The translations under genes and the position numbers were made by a program. Source: Shewanella hafniensis (lineage in GTDB: Bacteria > Pseudomonadota > Gammaproteobacteria > Enterobacterales > Shewanellaceae). From it: DNA of 38,027 nucleotides. A model generated the notes under the pieces. That model saw only the letters and a program-made list of their open reading frames with translations, did no database searches and was not told the origin of the DNA. The stretch's first letter is position 1. Every line of letters starts with the position of its first letter. Positions 17,963 to 26,636 of the stretch are shown here, in pieces. The DNA lies in contig NZ_BPFD01000047.1 of assembly GCF_019655335.1 (NCBI RefSeq), positions 1-38,027 on the forward strand, given 5' to 3'.

Positions 17963-17995
17963 GTAAAAATGACGAGACTGATAAGTCTCGTCATT
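17963..17995 (-). terminator. ggt terminator
   Basis: On the minus strand AATGACGAGACT, loop TATC, AGTCTCGTCATT make a perfect 12-bp stem followed by TTTTACATT. It lies about 65 bp beyond the ggt stop. Confidence 0.85.
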
Positions 17996-18061
17996 CAGTT
18001 TAATCGAATTAGAGCAGCAAAGCTTACTCTACCTCGAGCTTACCTTAGCGTGACGCTGAAG

Positions 18062-19774
18062 TTAATAACCCGCGGCATGACCATCCTTACGGCTCTCAGA
18101 AGCGCCACGATACACGCCCGTTTCAGCATTAAATCCAATAGCTTGATAGCCGCCAAAATCCCCAAGTCCATCACGCAGCACATGACCTTTCTTGATAAGC
18201 TCACGGCGTGTTTCCACAGGGAAGCCCGATTCCAGACTGACGTAGCCGCCATCATTCATCACTTCGCCGGTGGGCTCGGTTGAGCCCATATGCAAAATTC
18301 TCGGGGCATCGCCCGCTTCTTGCAAGTTCATTTTAAAATCAATCAGATTCATTACAATTTGTGCGTGCATTTGTGGCTGAGTCGCGCCGCCCATCACCCC
18401 AAAACTCAACCAAGGCTTACCGTCTTTGGTCACAAAGGCGGGAATAATAGTATGGAATGGACGCTTACCCGGTGCGTAGGTATTAAAACGCCCCTCAGTT
18501 AAATCAAACATTTGCCCACGGTCTTGCAGCACGAAACCGAGATCTGGCGGTGTCATGCCCGACCCCATACCACGGTAGTTACTTTGAATGAGTGACACCA
18601 TGTTGCCGTCTTTATCGGCGGTGGTCAGGTACACAGTATCGCCATGTTGCAACGCAGGATTACCCGCATCAACACTCTTGGCCGCTTTATTGGGATCGAT
18701 TAACTTAGCGCGATCATAATTGTATTGCTGCGAAATCAACTCGTTAACTGGCACTTTATTAAAGGCCATGTCGGCATAAAACTTAGCTCTGTCGGCAAAG
18801 GCGAGTTTTTTGGCTTCGACAAATAAATGCACATATTCGGGGCTATTAAAGCCCATCGCAGCCACATTAAAGGGTTCCATGGTTTTTAAGATTTGTAGCG
18901 CCGCAATGCCTTGACCATTGGGCGGCAGTTCCCATACATCGTAACCACGGTAGTTCACCGAAACCGGATCTATCCAGTCGCTAGTATGGGTCGCTAAGTC
19001 ATCATAACTTAAATAACCACCTTGGGATTTCATGTACTTATCGATACTTTTGGCAATATCGCCTTTATAAAAAGCATCGCGGCCACCTTTGGCAATTTTC
19101 TCATAGGTATTAGCAAGCGCTGGGTTTTTAAAGATTTCGCCCACCGCTGGCATCTTGCCATTAGGCATATAAGTTTCTTTAAAACCGGGGAATTTTGCGA
19201 GTTTTTTACCGCTCCCCTCAAGATAATAAGCAATCAATTCGGAGACAGGAAAACCATCACGGGCATAGTGGATTGCGGGCGCGAGATTATCGGCCATAGC
19301 TAATTTGCCGAACTTATTATGCAGTTCATACCAACCATCCACTGCACCGGGCACAGAAACAGGCAAAGGCCCAAGCGGCGGCAAATAGTCTAAACCGAGG
19401 GATTTGAGCTTTTCTAAACTTAAGGATTTTGGACTGCGACCCGAAGCGTTAAGGCCATAGAGACGTTTATCTTTCGCGCTCCAGACGATGGCAAATAAAT
19501 CGCCACCAACACCCGAGCCAGTGGGTTCAACTAGCCCTAACATGGCATTAGCGGCAATGGCCGCATCGACGGCACTACCGCCCTGCTTGAGTATGTCGAT
19601 AGCGACTTGCGTGGCGAGGGGTTGGCTGGTCGCCGCCATTCCATGGGTGGCATACACTTCAGAGCGCGTCGCAAAGGCTTTACCCGTGATCCTATCCATG
19701 GCCATCACTCCTGAAGACGACATCGCCGTCACTACTGTCACTAAGCTACAAATTGATTTTATTGTTTTTATCAT
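18062..19774 (-). CDS. ggt: Gamma-glutamyltransferase, periplasmic
   Basis: GGT cleaves and transfers the gamma-glutamyl group of glutathione in the periplasm after self-cleavage into two subunits. The 570-aa precursor has an N-terminal hydrophobic signal peptide, with probable cleavage near MSSSGVMA. The nucleophilic/autoprocessing Thr is T380 in QHGDTVYLTTADKDGN, aligned without gaps to T391 of E. coli. The oxyanion/substrate segment NYRGMGSG follows, and the C-terminus SRKDGHAAGY is typical. It is downstream of fbpC on the same strand but 176 bp away. The Shine-Dalgarno GGAGG is within a small hairpin. Confidence 0.94.
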   Translation of the reverse strand: MIKTIKSICSLVTVVTAMSSSGVMAMDRITGKAFATRSEVYATHGMAATSQPLATQVAIDILKQGGSAVDAAIAANAMLGLVEPTGSGVGGDLFAIVWSAKDKRLYGLNASGRSPKSLSLEKLKSLGLDYLPPLGPLPVSVPGAVDGWYELHNKFGKLAMADNLAPAIHYARDGFPVSELIAYYLEGSGKKLAKFPGFKETYMPNGKMPAVGEIFKNPALANTYEKIAKGGRDAFYKGDIAKSIDKYMKSQGGYLSYDDLATHTSDWIDPVSVNYRGYDVWELPPNGQGIAALQILKTMEPFNVAAMGFNSPEYVHLFVEAKKLAFADRAKFYADMAFNKVPVNELISQQYNYDRAKLIDPNKAAKSVDAGNPALQHGDTVYLTTADKDGNMVSLIQSNYRGMGSGMTPPDLGFVLQDRGQMFDLTEGRFNTYAPGKRPFHTIIPAFVTKDGKPWLSFGVMGGATQPQMHAQIVMNLIDFKMNLQEAGDAPRILHMGSTEPTGEVMNDGGYVSLESGFPVETRRELIKKGHVLRDGLGDFGGYQAIGFNAETGVYRGASESRKDGHAAGY

Positions 19775-19778
19775 AAGT

Positions 19779-19794
19779 CCTCCAAAACCGGAGG
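19779..19794 (-). promoter_or_regulatory. Hairpin occluding the ggt Shine-Dalgarno
   Basis: In the transcript, CCTCC, loop GGTTTT, GGAGG fold a 5-bp all-strong stem. The 3' arm is exactly the Shine-Dalgarno, 4 nt before the ATG. The site suggests translational control of ggt or a temperature/RNA-binding switch; this is inferred from sequence only. Confidence 0.55.
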
Positions 19795-19950
19795 TTCAAA
19801 GTAACAAGGATGGTCGAAAAAATCACCACCCCATACCGCATAGACGCAAGTTAAACGTAAGCAAAAATGTCATACTTTCGTTGGTGATAGCTTATCGCCA
19901 TGGCATTAATACCTGACGGCTTAGATTGGCTCAACACAATATCAATATGC

Positions 19951-21000
19951 CTAAGATTCAAATAGTACCAGCGAGTGCGGCTCTGTCGTAACCCCGACTT
20001 TTTGGCCGATAGTGAGCTGCATCATTTGGCTTCGCACTTCGACATAATATGCATGGGAGGCGGCTTCAATCTTGACCCAGTAATGACAAAAAGCGCCTAA
20101 AAAACGCCGCTCTGTGATCGTGCCCACACCTTGCTCATCGGCACTGAGCGTCAATTGCTGCGGGCGCAAGAATACCGTGCCGCTGAACTCGCTCGGCAAC
20201 CCTAATGGTGTGAGGCTGGTTAAGTGGCCGATTGGAGTGGCAACTCTGTGTCCATCGAGCACTGCGGCGGGTAAGTAATTACCGCTACCTAAAAAGTCCG
20301 CCACATAACGGCTATTGGGCGCGGCGTATAAGGCTTCAGCACTACCATGCTGCACTATAATGCCTTGATTAAAAATCGCCAAAGTATCTGCAAATACAAA
20401 GGCTTCATCCTTGCTGTGGGTGACAAATACCGCGCTCACATTACGCTGTTTTAAGATACTGCGAATTTCCGCCATCATCTCGTAACGCACTTGGGCATCG
20501 ATATTAGAAAAAGGCTCATCGAGCAGTAATAACTGCGGCTCATAGGCAAGTGCCCGCGCAATCGAGACGCGCTGCTGTTGACCGCCAGATAACTCATGGG
20601 GATAACGCTGAGCCAAGCCTTCGAGTTTGACTAAGGTTAGCATCTCATCCAACCGTACCTGACGCTCGCCGGCCGACAATTTATCCACGCCAAAAAGAAT
20701 ATTCTCCGCCACAGTTAAATGGGGAAAAAGCGCATAGTCTTGGAAAATCATGCCGATACCACGCTGCTCGCTAGGCACAAACTGACTGTCGCCACTTACA
20801 ACACGGCCATTTATCTGGATTTCACCTTGGCTAATCGCCTGTAACCCCGCCACGGCTCGCAATAAGGTCGTCTTGCCACAACCGCTGGGGCCTAACAGAG
20901 CAAGAATCTCTCCTTGTTCTAGGGCCAAACTCAACCCCTTTAAAACTTGCTGGCCCTGATAATCGCTATGAACTTGCATGAGTTTGAGCGTGTTTGTCAT
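19951..21000 (-). CDS. fbpC: Ferric-iron ABC transporter ATP-binding protein
   Basis: A 349-aa ATPase of the FbpC family that powers ferric-iron uptake. Visible motifs: Walker A LLGPSGCGKTTLLRA (about 37-45), Q-loop IFQDYALFPHL, signature LSGGQQQRVSIARAL, Walker B LLLLDEPFSN, and the H-loop FVTHSKDEAF. The C-terminal third is a regulatory TOBE-like region. The start overlaps the stop of fbpB by one base (TGATG), so translation is coupled. Ferric specificity is inferred from the FbpA and FbpB partners and the Fur-like site. Confidence 0.93.
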   Translation of the reverse strand: MTNTLKLMQVHSDYQGQQVLKGLSLALEQGEILALLGPSGCGKTTLLRAVAGLQAISQGEIQINGRVVSGDSQFVPSEQRGIGMIFQDYALFPHLTVAENILFGVDKLSAGERQVRLDEMLTLVKLEGLAQRYPHELSGGQQQRVSIARALAYEPQLLLLDEPFSNIDAQVRYEMMAEIRSILKQRNVSAVFVTHSKDEAFVFADTLAIFNQGIIVQHGSAEALYAAPNSRYVADFLGSGNYLPAAVLDGHRVATPIGHLTSLTPLGLPSEFSGTVFLRPQQLTLSADEQGVGTITERRFLGAFCHYWVKIEAASHAYYVEVRSQMMQLTIGQKVGVTTEPHSLVLFES

Positions 21001-22631
21001 CAGCTGTGGTGCTCCAATGAACGGTTTAAATAAATCAGCGGTACTAAGCCCACCAGCACAATCACAATCGCGGCTAAGGCGCCGTGCTCGAGTTTTTCAT
21101 CGGATACAAACTGGAATACATAAGTTGCAAGGTTTTCAAAACCGATAGGCCGCAGCAATAACGCCGCAGGCAGTTCCTTCATGCTTTCGATAAACACTAA
21201 TAATGCACCAGCAAACAATCCCTTGCCAAGTAGAGGTAAATGCACTCTTTGCAGCAACTGCCTTGGGCTTTGGCCCATAGTCAGACTCACCATGTCTAGC
21301 GATGGCGAGATGCGTTTATAGCTGCTTTCAACGCTGCCGATAGCTATCGCCACAAAACGTACACAAAAGGCAAAAATCAATGCCACTACGCTGCCCGTTA
21401 AAATAAGCCCTGGGCCATTTAAACCAAGTAAATCCGCCAGATCGTTAATCGCAAAATCGAGCATAGTGAGCGGCACTAATACGCCGATAGCCAGCACTGT
21501 GCCGGGCAAGGCATAACCTGTCGATGCTAAGCGTGAGGGCAAGACATCACTGGGCCTTGGGCTTATCCGGCGAACGAACATGAGCAGCAAAGCGATTAAG
21601 CAACAGATTAAGCTAGTGATCAGCGCAAGGCTTAGACTATTAAGACTTAATTGCCAAAAGCGCCCATCCCAGCTTTGTTCAAAGTAACCAATAGCATAGG
21701 AAATTAAAATGCCAAAGGGCAATAAAAAGGCTAATAACAGCAGAGCGACGCAAAAGCTCAGTGCAACTGTGGTTTGCGCTGTCGAGAGTCGATACAAGTC
21801 ACTGGCTTGGATGCGCGATTGTTTTTGGAATAACTGCTGTTTACGACGGGCAAAACGCTCAAGCCCAATCAAGCAAAACACCACCAGCAAAATAATCGCC
21901 GACAACTTAGCGGCGGCAGTCAGATTGCCATAGCCCAACCAAGTGTCATACACGGCCGTAGTTAAGGTTGGCACGGCAAAATAGTTAACCGTCGCAAAAT
22001 CGGCGGCTGTTTCCATCGCCACCAAAGCCACCCCAACCGCGAGGGCCGGCCTTGCCATAGGCAAAGATAAACGCCAAAAACTCTGCCACGGCGAGCATCC
22101 CATGATCCTTGATGCATGGGCCAAGCTTAAGGATTGCTCCATAAAGGCGGTACGCGCCAAGAGATAAATATAGGGGAATAACACTAGCGACAACATGCAC
22201 GCCGCGCCGCCTAAGGTGCGAATATCGGGGAAGAAATAATCCTGCGGTGAGTTCCAACCAAAAATCGATCTCAAGCTACGCTGTACTGGCCCCGCATAAT
22301 CGAGCAAATCGGTATACACGTAGGCAACAATGTACCCCGGCATAGCGAGGGGCAATAATAGCGCCCATTGCAAGTAGCGCCTGCCGACAAATTCACAGCG
22401 AGCCATCAACCAAGCGCAGGGTAACGCGAGTAATAACGCGCCTAAACTCACCCAAAAGATCAGCAATAAGCTGTTGATAATATAAGTTGGCAGGACAGTT
22501 GCCATCAAGTGGCCAAACACGGCTTCGTCAGGCTGCAAAGCCTGCAATATCAGCGCAACCAGTGGCAGCACCAGCAAGGTGGCCACCGCATAACCAGCAA
22601 GCGACCAGCTTCTGGCTAATCCTAAAATCAT
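21000..22631 (-). CDS. fbpB: Ferric-iron ABC transporter permease (fused, two-half)
   Basis: A 543-aa inner-membrane permease of the FbpB/SfuB type, in which two permease halves are fused. About 12 hydrophobic segments are seen. Each half carries an EAA-like loop: HASRIMGCSPWQSFWRLSLPMARPALAVG near residue 195 and SPSLDMVSLTMGQSPRQLLQRVHLPLL near residue 440, both coupling to the ATPase. AAGGA lies 8 nt before the ATG. It is followed directly by fbpC. The hairpin in the fbpA-fbpB gap probably lowers its expression relative to fbpA. Confidence 0.93.
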   Translation of the reverse strand: MILGLARSWSLAGYAVATLLVLPLVALILQALQPDEAVFGHLMATVLPTYIINSLLLIFWVSLGALLLALPCAWLMARCEFVGRRYLQWALLLPLAMPGYIVAYVYTDLLDYAGPVQRSLRSIFGWNSPQDYFFPDIRTLGGAACMLSLVLFPYIYLLARTAFMEQSLSLAHASRIMGCSPWQSFWRLSLPMARPALAVGVALVAMETAADFATVNYFAVPTLTTAVYDTWLGYGNLTAAAKLSAIILLVVFCLIGLERFARRKQQLFQKQSRIQASDLYRLSTAQTTVALSFCVALLLLAFLLPFGILISYAIGYFEQSWDGRFWQLSLNSLSLALITSLICCLIALLLMFVRRISPRPSDVLPSRLASTGYALPGTVLAIGVLVPLTMLDFAINDLADLLGLNGPGLILTGSVVALIFAFCVRFVAIAIGSVESSYKRISPSLDMVSLTMGQSPRQLLQRVHLPLLGKGLFAGALLVFIESMKELPAALLLRPIGFENLATYVFQFVSDEKLEHGALAAIVIVLVGLVPLIYLNRSLEHHS

Positions 22632-22645
22632 GTCAATCCTTAAAA

Positions 22646-22671
22646 AGTTACAGCGCCAATCAATGGCGCTG
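22646..22671 (-). terminator. Hairpin between fbpA and fbpB (possible attenuator)
   Basis: On the minus strand CAGCGCC, loop ATTGATT, GGCGCTG form a 7-bp stem, followed after TAAC by five T. It lies in the 84-bp fbpA-fbpB gap, a usual place for a partial terminator or mRNA-stabilising stem that keeps the binding protein more abundant than the permease. Confidence 0.55.
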
Positions 22672-22715
22672 ATAACCTAGTTCTGCAATTTGTCACTCGT
22701 ACTTAACGTCAAATG

Positions 22716-23723
22716 CTAGAGATCAAACTGCACTTCATCTAATAACTTAACCGCCGCTTGGTGATATTCGGCCAATTTAAAAATGGGCAATTGATCCGAC
22801 TTAAACTCGCCCCATGAAGCTACTAAGGTTGAAGGTGCCACATCGGCTTTCACTGGGTATTCCATATTCACATCAGCATAAGCCTTTTGAGCCACATCGG
22901 CGGATAGAAATTCCATCAATTTGATCGCATTGGCTTTATTAGGCGCATGACGAGTTAACACCATGCCTGAAACGTTCACATGAGCACCGCGATCGGCTTG
23001 GTTCGGGAAGTTAATCGTGACGGCCTCGGCCCAGCTTTTTTGCTCAGGGTCTTGCATCATGTTGCCGTAGTAATAGCTGTTACCTATGGCGATATCACAT
23101 AAGCCTTCTTTTACCGCTTTCACTTGGGCTCTGTCGTTACCCTGCGGCTTGCGCGCTAAGTTACTCTTCACGCCGGTCAGCCACGTTTTAGCCTCAGCTT
23201 CACCATGGTGAGCAATCATAGATGCCACTAATGCTATGTTGTATGGATGCTTACCGCTGCGGGTACAGATTTTGCCTTTGTATTTAGGATCGGCGAGTTC
23301 TTCATAGGTGATTTGCTGCGGCCCTAAACGGTCTTTCGCCGTATAGAGATTTCGTACTCGCATGGTCAGGGCATACCACTGGCCATCGGGGTCACGATAC
23401 TGAGCAGGAATGTTGCTTTCGAGTTGGGTATTTTTAACTGGTGAAGTCAGATCTTTATCGACTAATTCAACTAGACGCGAGAAATCAGAGGTCAGCACCA
23501 AATCTGCTGGGGATAAACGACCTTCACGGGCAAGACGCTCGGCAATACCATCTTTTGCAAAGACCAAATTAACACCTATGCCGGTTTCTTCGGTGAAACG
23601 CGTCAAGATAGGCTCCACCAAGAAGGCTTGACGATAAGAATAAACGGTTAATTTATCATCTGCATTCGCTGAATGCCCAACCGACATTAACCCAACAATA
23701 GCCGCGCAAGTTACCCATTTCAT
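22716..23723 (-). CDS. fbpA: Periplasmic ferric-iron binding protein
   Basis: A 335-aa periplasmic solute-binding protein of the FbpA/IdiA/FutA group that delivers Fe3+ to FbpBC. A signal peptide is evident (hydrophobic segment ending GHSANADD). TVYSYRQAFLVEPILTRFTEETGI resembles the N-lobe start of the group. The IGNSYYYGNMM segment contains the tandem tyrosines that usually bind iron. The first gene of fbpABC, it has a GGGGAG ribosome site about 12 nt upstream and a good Fur-like box 54 bp upstream. Iron rather than putrescine or thiamine is favoured by the Tyr cluster and the Fur site. Confidence 0.92.
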   Translation of the reverse strand: MKWVTCAAIVGLMSVGHSANADDKLTVYSYRQAFLVEPILTRFTEETGIGVNLVFAKDGIAERLAREGRLSPADLVLTSDFSRLVELVDKDLTSPVKNTQLESNIPAQYRDPDGQWYALTMRVRNLYTAKDRLGPQQITYEELADPKYKGKICTRSGKHPYNIALVASMIAHHGEAEAKTWLTGVKSNLARKPQGNDRAQVKAVKEGLCDIAIGNSYYYGNMMQDPEQKSWAEAVTINFPNQADRGAHVNVSGMVLTRHAPNKANAIKLMEFLSADVAQKAYADVNMEYPVKADVAPSTLVASWGEFKSDQLPIFKLAEYHQAAVKLLDEVQFDL

Positions 23724-23776
23724 TACCCATTTCTCCCCAAAGTGATGATATGTTCAGCGAGTGTGAACATGGCCGC

Positions 23777-23795
23777 ATTAATGATAATGCTTATC
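23777..23795. promoter_or_regulatory. Fur-box-like site between fbpA and the divergent small membrane-protein gene
   Basis: ATTAATGATAATGCTTATC matches 15 of 19 positions of the Fur consensus. It lies 54 bp before the fbpA ATG, where Fur would block its promoter. It is also about 150 bp before the divergent gene at 23943, which could therefore be iron-regulated too. Confidence 0.72.
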
Positions 23796-23942
23796 AGTAG
23801 CGCAAGAGTAATAGATGGATATGCAGAGAGCAATAGTCCATTTAACTTTTTGTTTTTAATGAATTTAAACTCAAAACTGGTGATTATCTCAAATCAAACT
23901 AAACTGAACCTTAATTTGCTTAAAATGCTTTCAGGAGGCGTC

Positions 23943-24353
23943 ATGTTAACTGTTTTGCTACTAGGTATAGTCGCAGTAGCGCTATTTGGCCTATTTAAAC
24001 TCAATATTGGTCACAAGCGGCATAGACACTATGCTAAAGCGGTAAATCAACACGCGGATAGAACTAAGCCGCATCATCATTTTCACAGTGTAAGCATAGT
24101 GAATGACGGCAGTTGCTGTGAGCAGGCTGAAACACTGTCTGGAAAACGTTTTTTATCAAAGGATGCACCGGAAATCCCGATGGAAGAATGCACTATGACC
24201 CAGTGCCAATGTCGCTATCAACACCATGAAGATAGGCGTCAAATAGGGAATGACCGTAGAGTCGAATATGGGGTTACACGGGAATTATTCGGCGCTTTTG
24301 GAGAACAAAACCGCCGTGATAGACCAAAGGGAAGACGCGCAACCGATGGCTGA
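23943..24353 (+). CDS. Small single-pass membrane protein, Arg/His-rich, unknown function
   Basis: I do not recognise a family. The start at 23943 is chosen because AGGAGG lies 5 nt before it, giving 136 aa. The N-terminus is one strong membrane segment (MLTVLLLGIVAVALFGLFKL), followed by a cytoplasmic tail. The tail is rich in His and Arg (HKRHRHYAKAV, HHHFHSV), with Cys in GSCCEQ and CTMTQCQCRYQ. Near the C-terminus the pattern DRRQIGNDRR is repeated as NRRDRPKGRRATDG. His/Cys clusters could bind metal, which would suit its place divergent from an iron transporter, but this is inference only. Confidence 0.72.
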   Translation: MLTVLLLGIVAVALFGLFKLNIGHKRHRHYAKAVNQHADRTKPHHHFHSVSIVNDGSCCEQAETLSGKRFLSKDAPEIPMEECTMTQCQCRYQHHEDRRQIGNDRRVEYGVTRELFGAFGEQNRRDRPKGRRATDG

Positions 24354-24367
24354 GCATCTCCATCCAG

Positions 24368-24964
24368 TTATTGGGGACGGGTTTGGATAAACGCGGGGAG
24401 ATTACGCATCTCACTAAACCAAAGTGCCGTCGCAGGGGCAACCTTGCGCCAATCTAACTCTGGATGTCTAAAGTCCACATAATCAAGCAAGCAAATCAAG
24501 GCTAATTGCGGTGCCTGAATCGTGGTTTGGGTGATCACGGTTTGCAGTTCAACCTGCATAAGACCACGCAGCAATGCTTGTTCAAAGCGAGCCGTCCAAA
24601 AAGCCGATCTCACGCCTTCATCTTCACGCATCTGCTCTTGGCGTAATTTCACCGCGCTATCGATTAAGCCTTTTATCAAAGAATATTGACACTCCAACAC
24701 CCAGTTATGGCTTGAGATGCCAAACATCTTACGATCGCCAAGCTCAGCATCTAGGTAACGCATAATCACTTCGCTATCGAATAACGCCACGCCATCGTTA
24801 GTGATGAGACACGGGATCTGTCCTAGCGGGTTAGCATCGAGTAATTCGGCACTGTTTTCAAAGGGATTGACTAGCTGCTCTTCAATATTGTTAATTCCTA
24901 AATACTGGATTAAGGCTCTAACACAACGGGCGTAGGGTGAAGCTTGAGAACTTAACAACTTCAT
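24368..24964 (-). CDS. Glutathione S-transferase family protein
   Basis: A 198-aa cytoplasmic GST. The N-terminal thioredoxin-like domain starts MKLLSSQASPYARCVRALIQYLG; the Ser/Cys of SPYARC is the place of the catalytic residue in bacterial beta/theta-like GSTs. The cis-Pro segment GQIPCLITNDGVALFDSEVIMRYL (glutathione binding, DSEVI) follows, and the helical C-terminal domain begins near residue 85. The ATG at 24962-24964 is preferred to the TTG one codon earlier. It sits apart from the convergent 136-aa gene; substrate unknown. Confidence 0.9.
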   Translation of the reverse strand: MKLLSSQASPYARCVRALIQYLGINNIEEQLVNPFENSAELLDANPLGQIPCLITNDGVALFDSEVIMRYLDAELGDRKMFGISSHNWVLECQYSLIKGLIDSAVKLRQEQMREDEGVRSAFWTARFEQALLRGLMQVELQTVITQTTIQAPQLALICLLDYVDFRHPELDWRKVAPATALWFSEMRNLPAFIQTRPQ

Positions 24965-25029
24965 CAAAAATTTCCTTATATTTGCATTAAACGCTATGGC
25001 TATTTAGGAGCGAAAACGGCTTGCTCCCA

Positions 25030-25044
25030 CCCATATAAAATGGG
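25030..25044. other. Small hairpin after fpr
   Basis: CCCAT, ATAAA, ATGGG form a 5-bp stem directly after the fpr stop and before the GST gene. No T-run is present, so it is not a confident terminator. Confidence 0.3.
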
Positions 25045-25045
25045 A

Positions 25046-25795
25046 TCACCAATATTTCTCTACGGTAATTTGTCCGGGAGCACGACGTAAATTCTTCACT
25101 AATCCCTTATCGAGTAAGGCGCTTTGCGCGCCATTGATCATTCCGGGATTGCCACAAATCATAACTTGGGAATCAGCAGCACTTAAGGTTACTCCTGCCT
25201 TTTTTTCAATCTCACCCGAGACCAGGCCCTCGGGTATACGACACTGCAACGCATCGGCAAAGGGTTCACGGGTCACACTCAAGACTAATGTAAACTGTGC
25301 TGGGTATGTGCGCTCTAACTCACGCAGCTTATCAAGATACGCCAAATCCTGCGCCTCGCGCACGCCATACACAAGTACGACTTTTTCGAAACGCTCCCAA
25401 GGCTCATGGGTATCGAGCATAGACAAAAATGGTCCTACTGCAGTACCTGTAGCCAAAAACCATAAGTGCTTGCCTTGGAGTTCACCCTTAGGAATTTCCG
25501 CTAAGGTCATAAAACCAGTCGCGGTTGAGGTAATTTCAATTTCATCGCCTATGCCAAGGTTTTGCAATTGCGGCGATAACAGGCCGTCTTCTACCGCGAC
25601 TGCGAGCACTTCGGCATAGGGTTTGTCGGGAGAATTGACTAAGGAGTATGCTCTGGCTACACGCTTATCATCTTGCATTTGACTTAACTTGATAAACTGG
25701 CCAGCAATAAATGGGGCTAACTCGGCGGCGATGCGCAATGAAAATAACTTATCGCTCCAATCAATACGTTCTATAACTTGTCCCCTAGTCCACAT
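25046..25795 (-). CDS. fpr: Ferredoxin/flavodoxin-NADP+ reductase
   Basis: An FAD enzyme of the plant-type FNR family that exchanges electrons between NADPH and ferredoxin or flavodoxin, used for biosynthesis and oxidative-stress repair. The 249-aa length is close to E. coli Fpr (248). The FAD-binding motif is RAYSLVNSP, followed by GDEIEIT. The NADP part has FLATGTAVGPFLSML and VLVYGVREAQDLAY, then VMICGNPGMI, and the C-terminus VEKYW carries the terminal aromatic Trp. It lies upstream of the GST gene with about an 80-bp gap. No SoxS box could be identified. Confidence 0.93.
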   Translation of the reverse strand: MWTRGQVIERIDWSDKLFSLRIAAELAPFIAGQFIKLSQMQDDKRVARAYSLVNSPDKPYAEVLAVAVEDGLLSPQLQNLGIGDEIEITSTATGFMTLAEIPKGELQGKHLWFLATGTAVGPFLSMLDTHEPWERFEKVVLVYGVREAQDLAYLDKLRELERTYPAQFTLVLSVTREPFADALQCRIPEGLVSGEIEKKAGVTLSAADSQVMICGNPGMINGAQSALLDKGLVKNLRRAPGQITVEKYW

Positions 25796-25854
25796 AACTT
25801 GCCCTCAAGCGAAACGTTAAATAGGCTTCCAGCATAGACTTTTTTCCGCATAAC

Positions 25855-25877
25855 AAAAACCCCTTATGTAAGGGGCT
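25855..25877 (-). terminator. Terminator after the DUF5610 gene
   Basis: On the minus strand CCCCTTA, CA, TAAGGGG is followed by TTTTTG. It separates the DUF5610-like gene from fpr. Confidence 0.8.
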
Positions 25878-25907
25878 TATGATGATAGAACCGAAAACAA
25901 TAAAGCA

Positions 25908-26525
25908 TTAAGTGGCACTCGATTTTGCCTCATCTGTCTTCTTGTTAAAACTATCTCTAAAGGCCTGTAGTCCCTCTTGCACTAAACCATAGGTTTTATC
26001 GACACCATCTGCAATATCCCCCTGCAAGACTTTAAGGCCAGACAGAATGTCTTTCGCTTCTTTAAAACCGTTGTCAATGGCACCACCAATAATCCCCATA
26101 AAACTATCGAGTTGCTCATCTAAGCTCATACCCGAGTTTTGTTGCTGGTGAATGCTAAAGAATTGCGTCGCAAAACTCACGATACGATCGGCTGTGGCCT
26201 CTGGAGAAGTATCAACACCATTATCGTAAGCGGTTTGAATCGCGTTCTCGCCCATAGTGGGCGCTAACTCTTTGTCTATCGCATCGATAGCGGCACGATA
26301 GAGTAAAGTCATAGACTGATCGCCAGACTTGATATTCACTTCCTGCTGCGCAGATAGAATTGCTTGATTCATTAATAACTTACTTGTCTGATATGCCGTT
26401 TGTTTAAGTGTGACTTTCACATCCTTCGAATCACTCACTTCGGTACCCTTAGGTGCCGTATTTTCAACATATTTTTTCTGCGGCAAAGGAGTGCTTTGCA
26501 CTTGAGGGGATTTATTGATTTCCAT
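25908..26525 (-). CDS. DUF5610-like domain protein, unknown function
   Basis: A 205-aa soluble protein. After a polar, low-complexity N-terminus (about 1-40), the rest is helical, with ATADRIVSFATQFFSIHQQQN and a conserved-looking GIIGGAIDNGFKEAKDILSGLK segment. This resembles DUF5610, a domain found in gammaproteobacteria and of unknown role, but this assignment is from memory. The absence of a signal peptide suggests a cytoplasmic or type-specific export location. It is monocistronic, flanked by a terminator. No enzymatic residues were recognised. Confidence 0.72.
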   Translation of the reverse strand: MEINKSPQVQSTPLPQKKYVENTAPKGTEVSDSKDVKVTLKQTAYQTSKLLMNQAILSAQQEVNIKSGDQSMTLLYRAAIDAIDKELAPTMGENAIQTAYDNGVDTSPEATADRIVSFATQFFSIHQQQNSGMSLDEQLDSFMGIIGGAIDNGFKEAKDILSGLKVLQGDIADGVDKTYGLVQEGLQAFRDSFNKKTDEAKSSAT

Positions 26526-26636
26526 GATGACTATCCATTCAATTCGGGTCGACTTTATTATCGACCAAAATTTAACCAGCTTTAGTAATTTTTAGAATTG
26601 AAGTACCATCGTGACCACAAGGCCATGATAAGGCCC

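Noticed and set aside
17963..17995. Small RNA or attenuator in the DyP-ggt gap
   Set aside because: The hairpin with T-tail on the minus strand fits a simple ggt terminator.
23742..23942. 67-codon N-terminal extension of the Arg/His-rich protein
   Set aside because: It overlaps the Fur-like box and promoter region; the AGGAGG before 23943 marks the real start.
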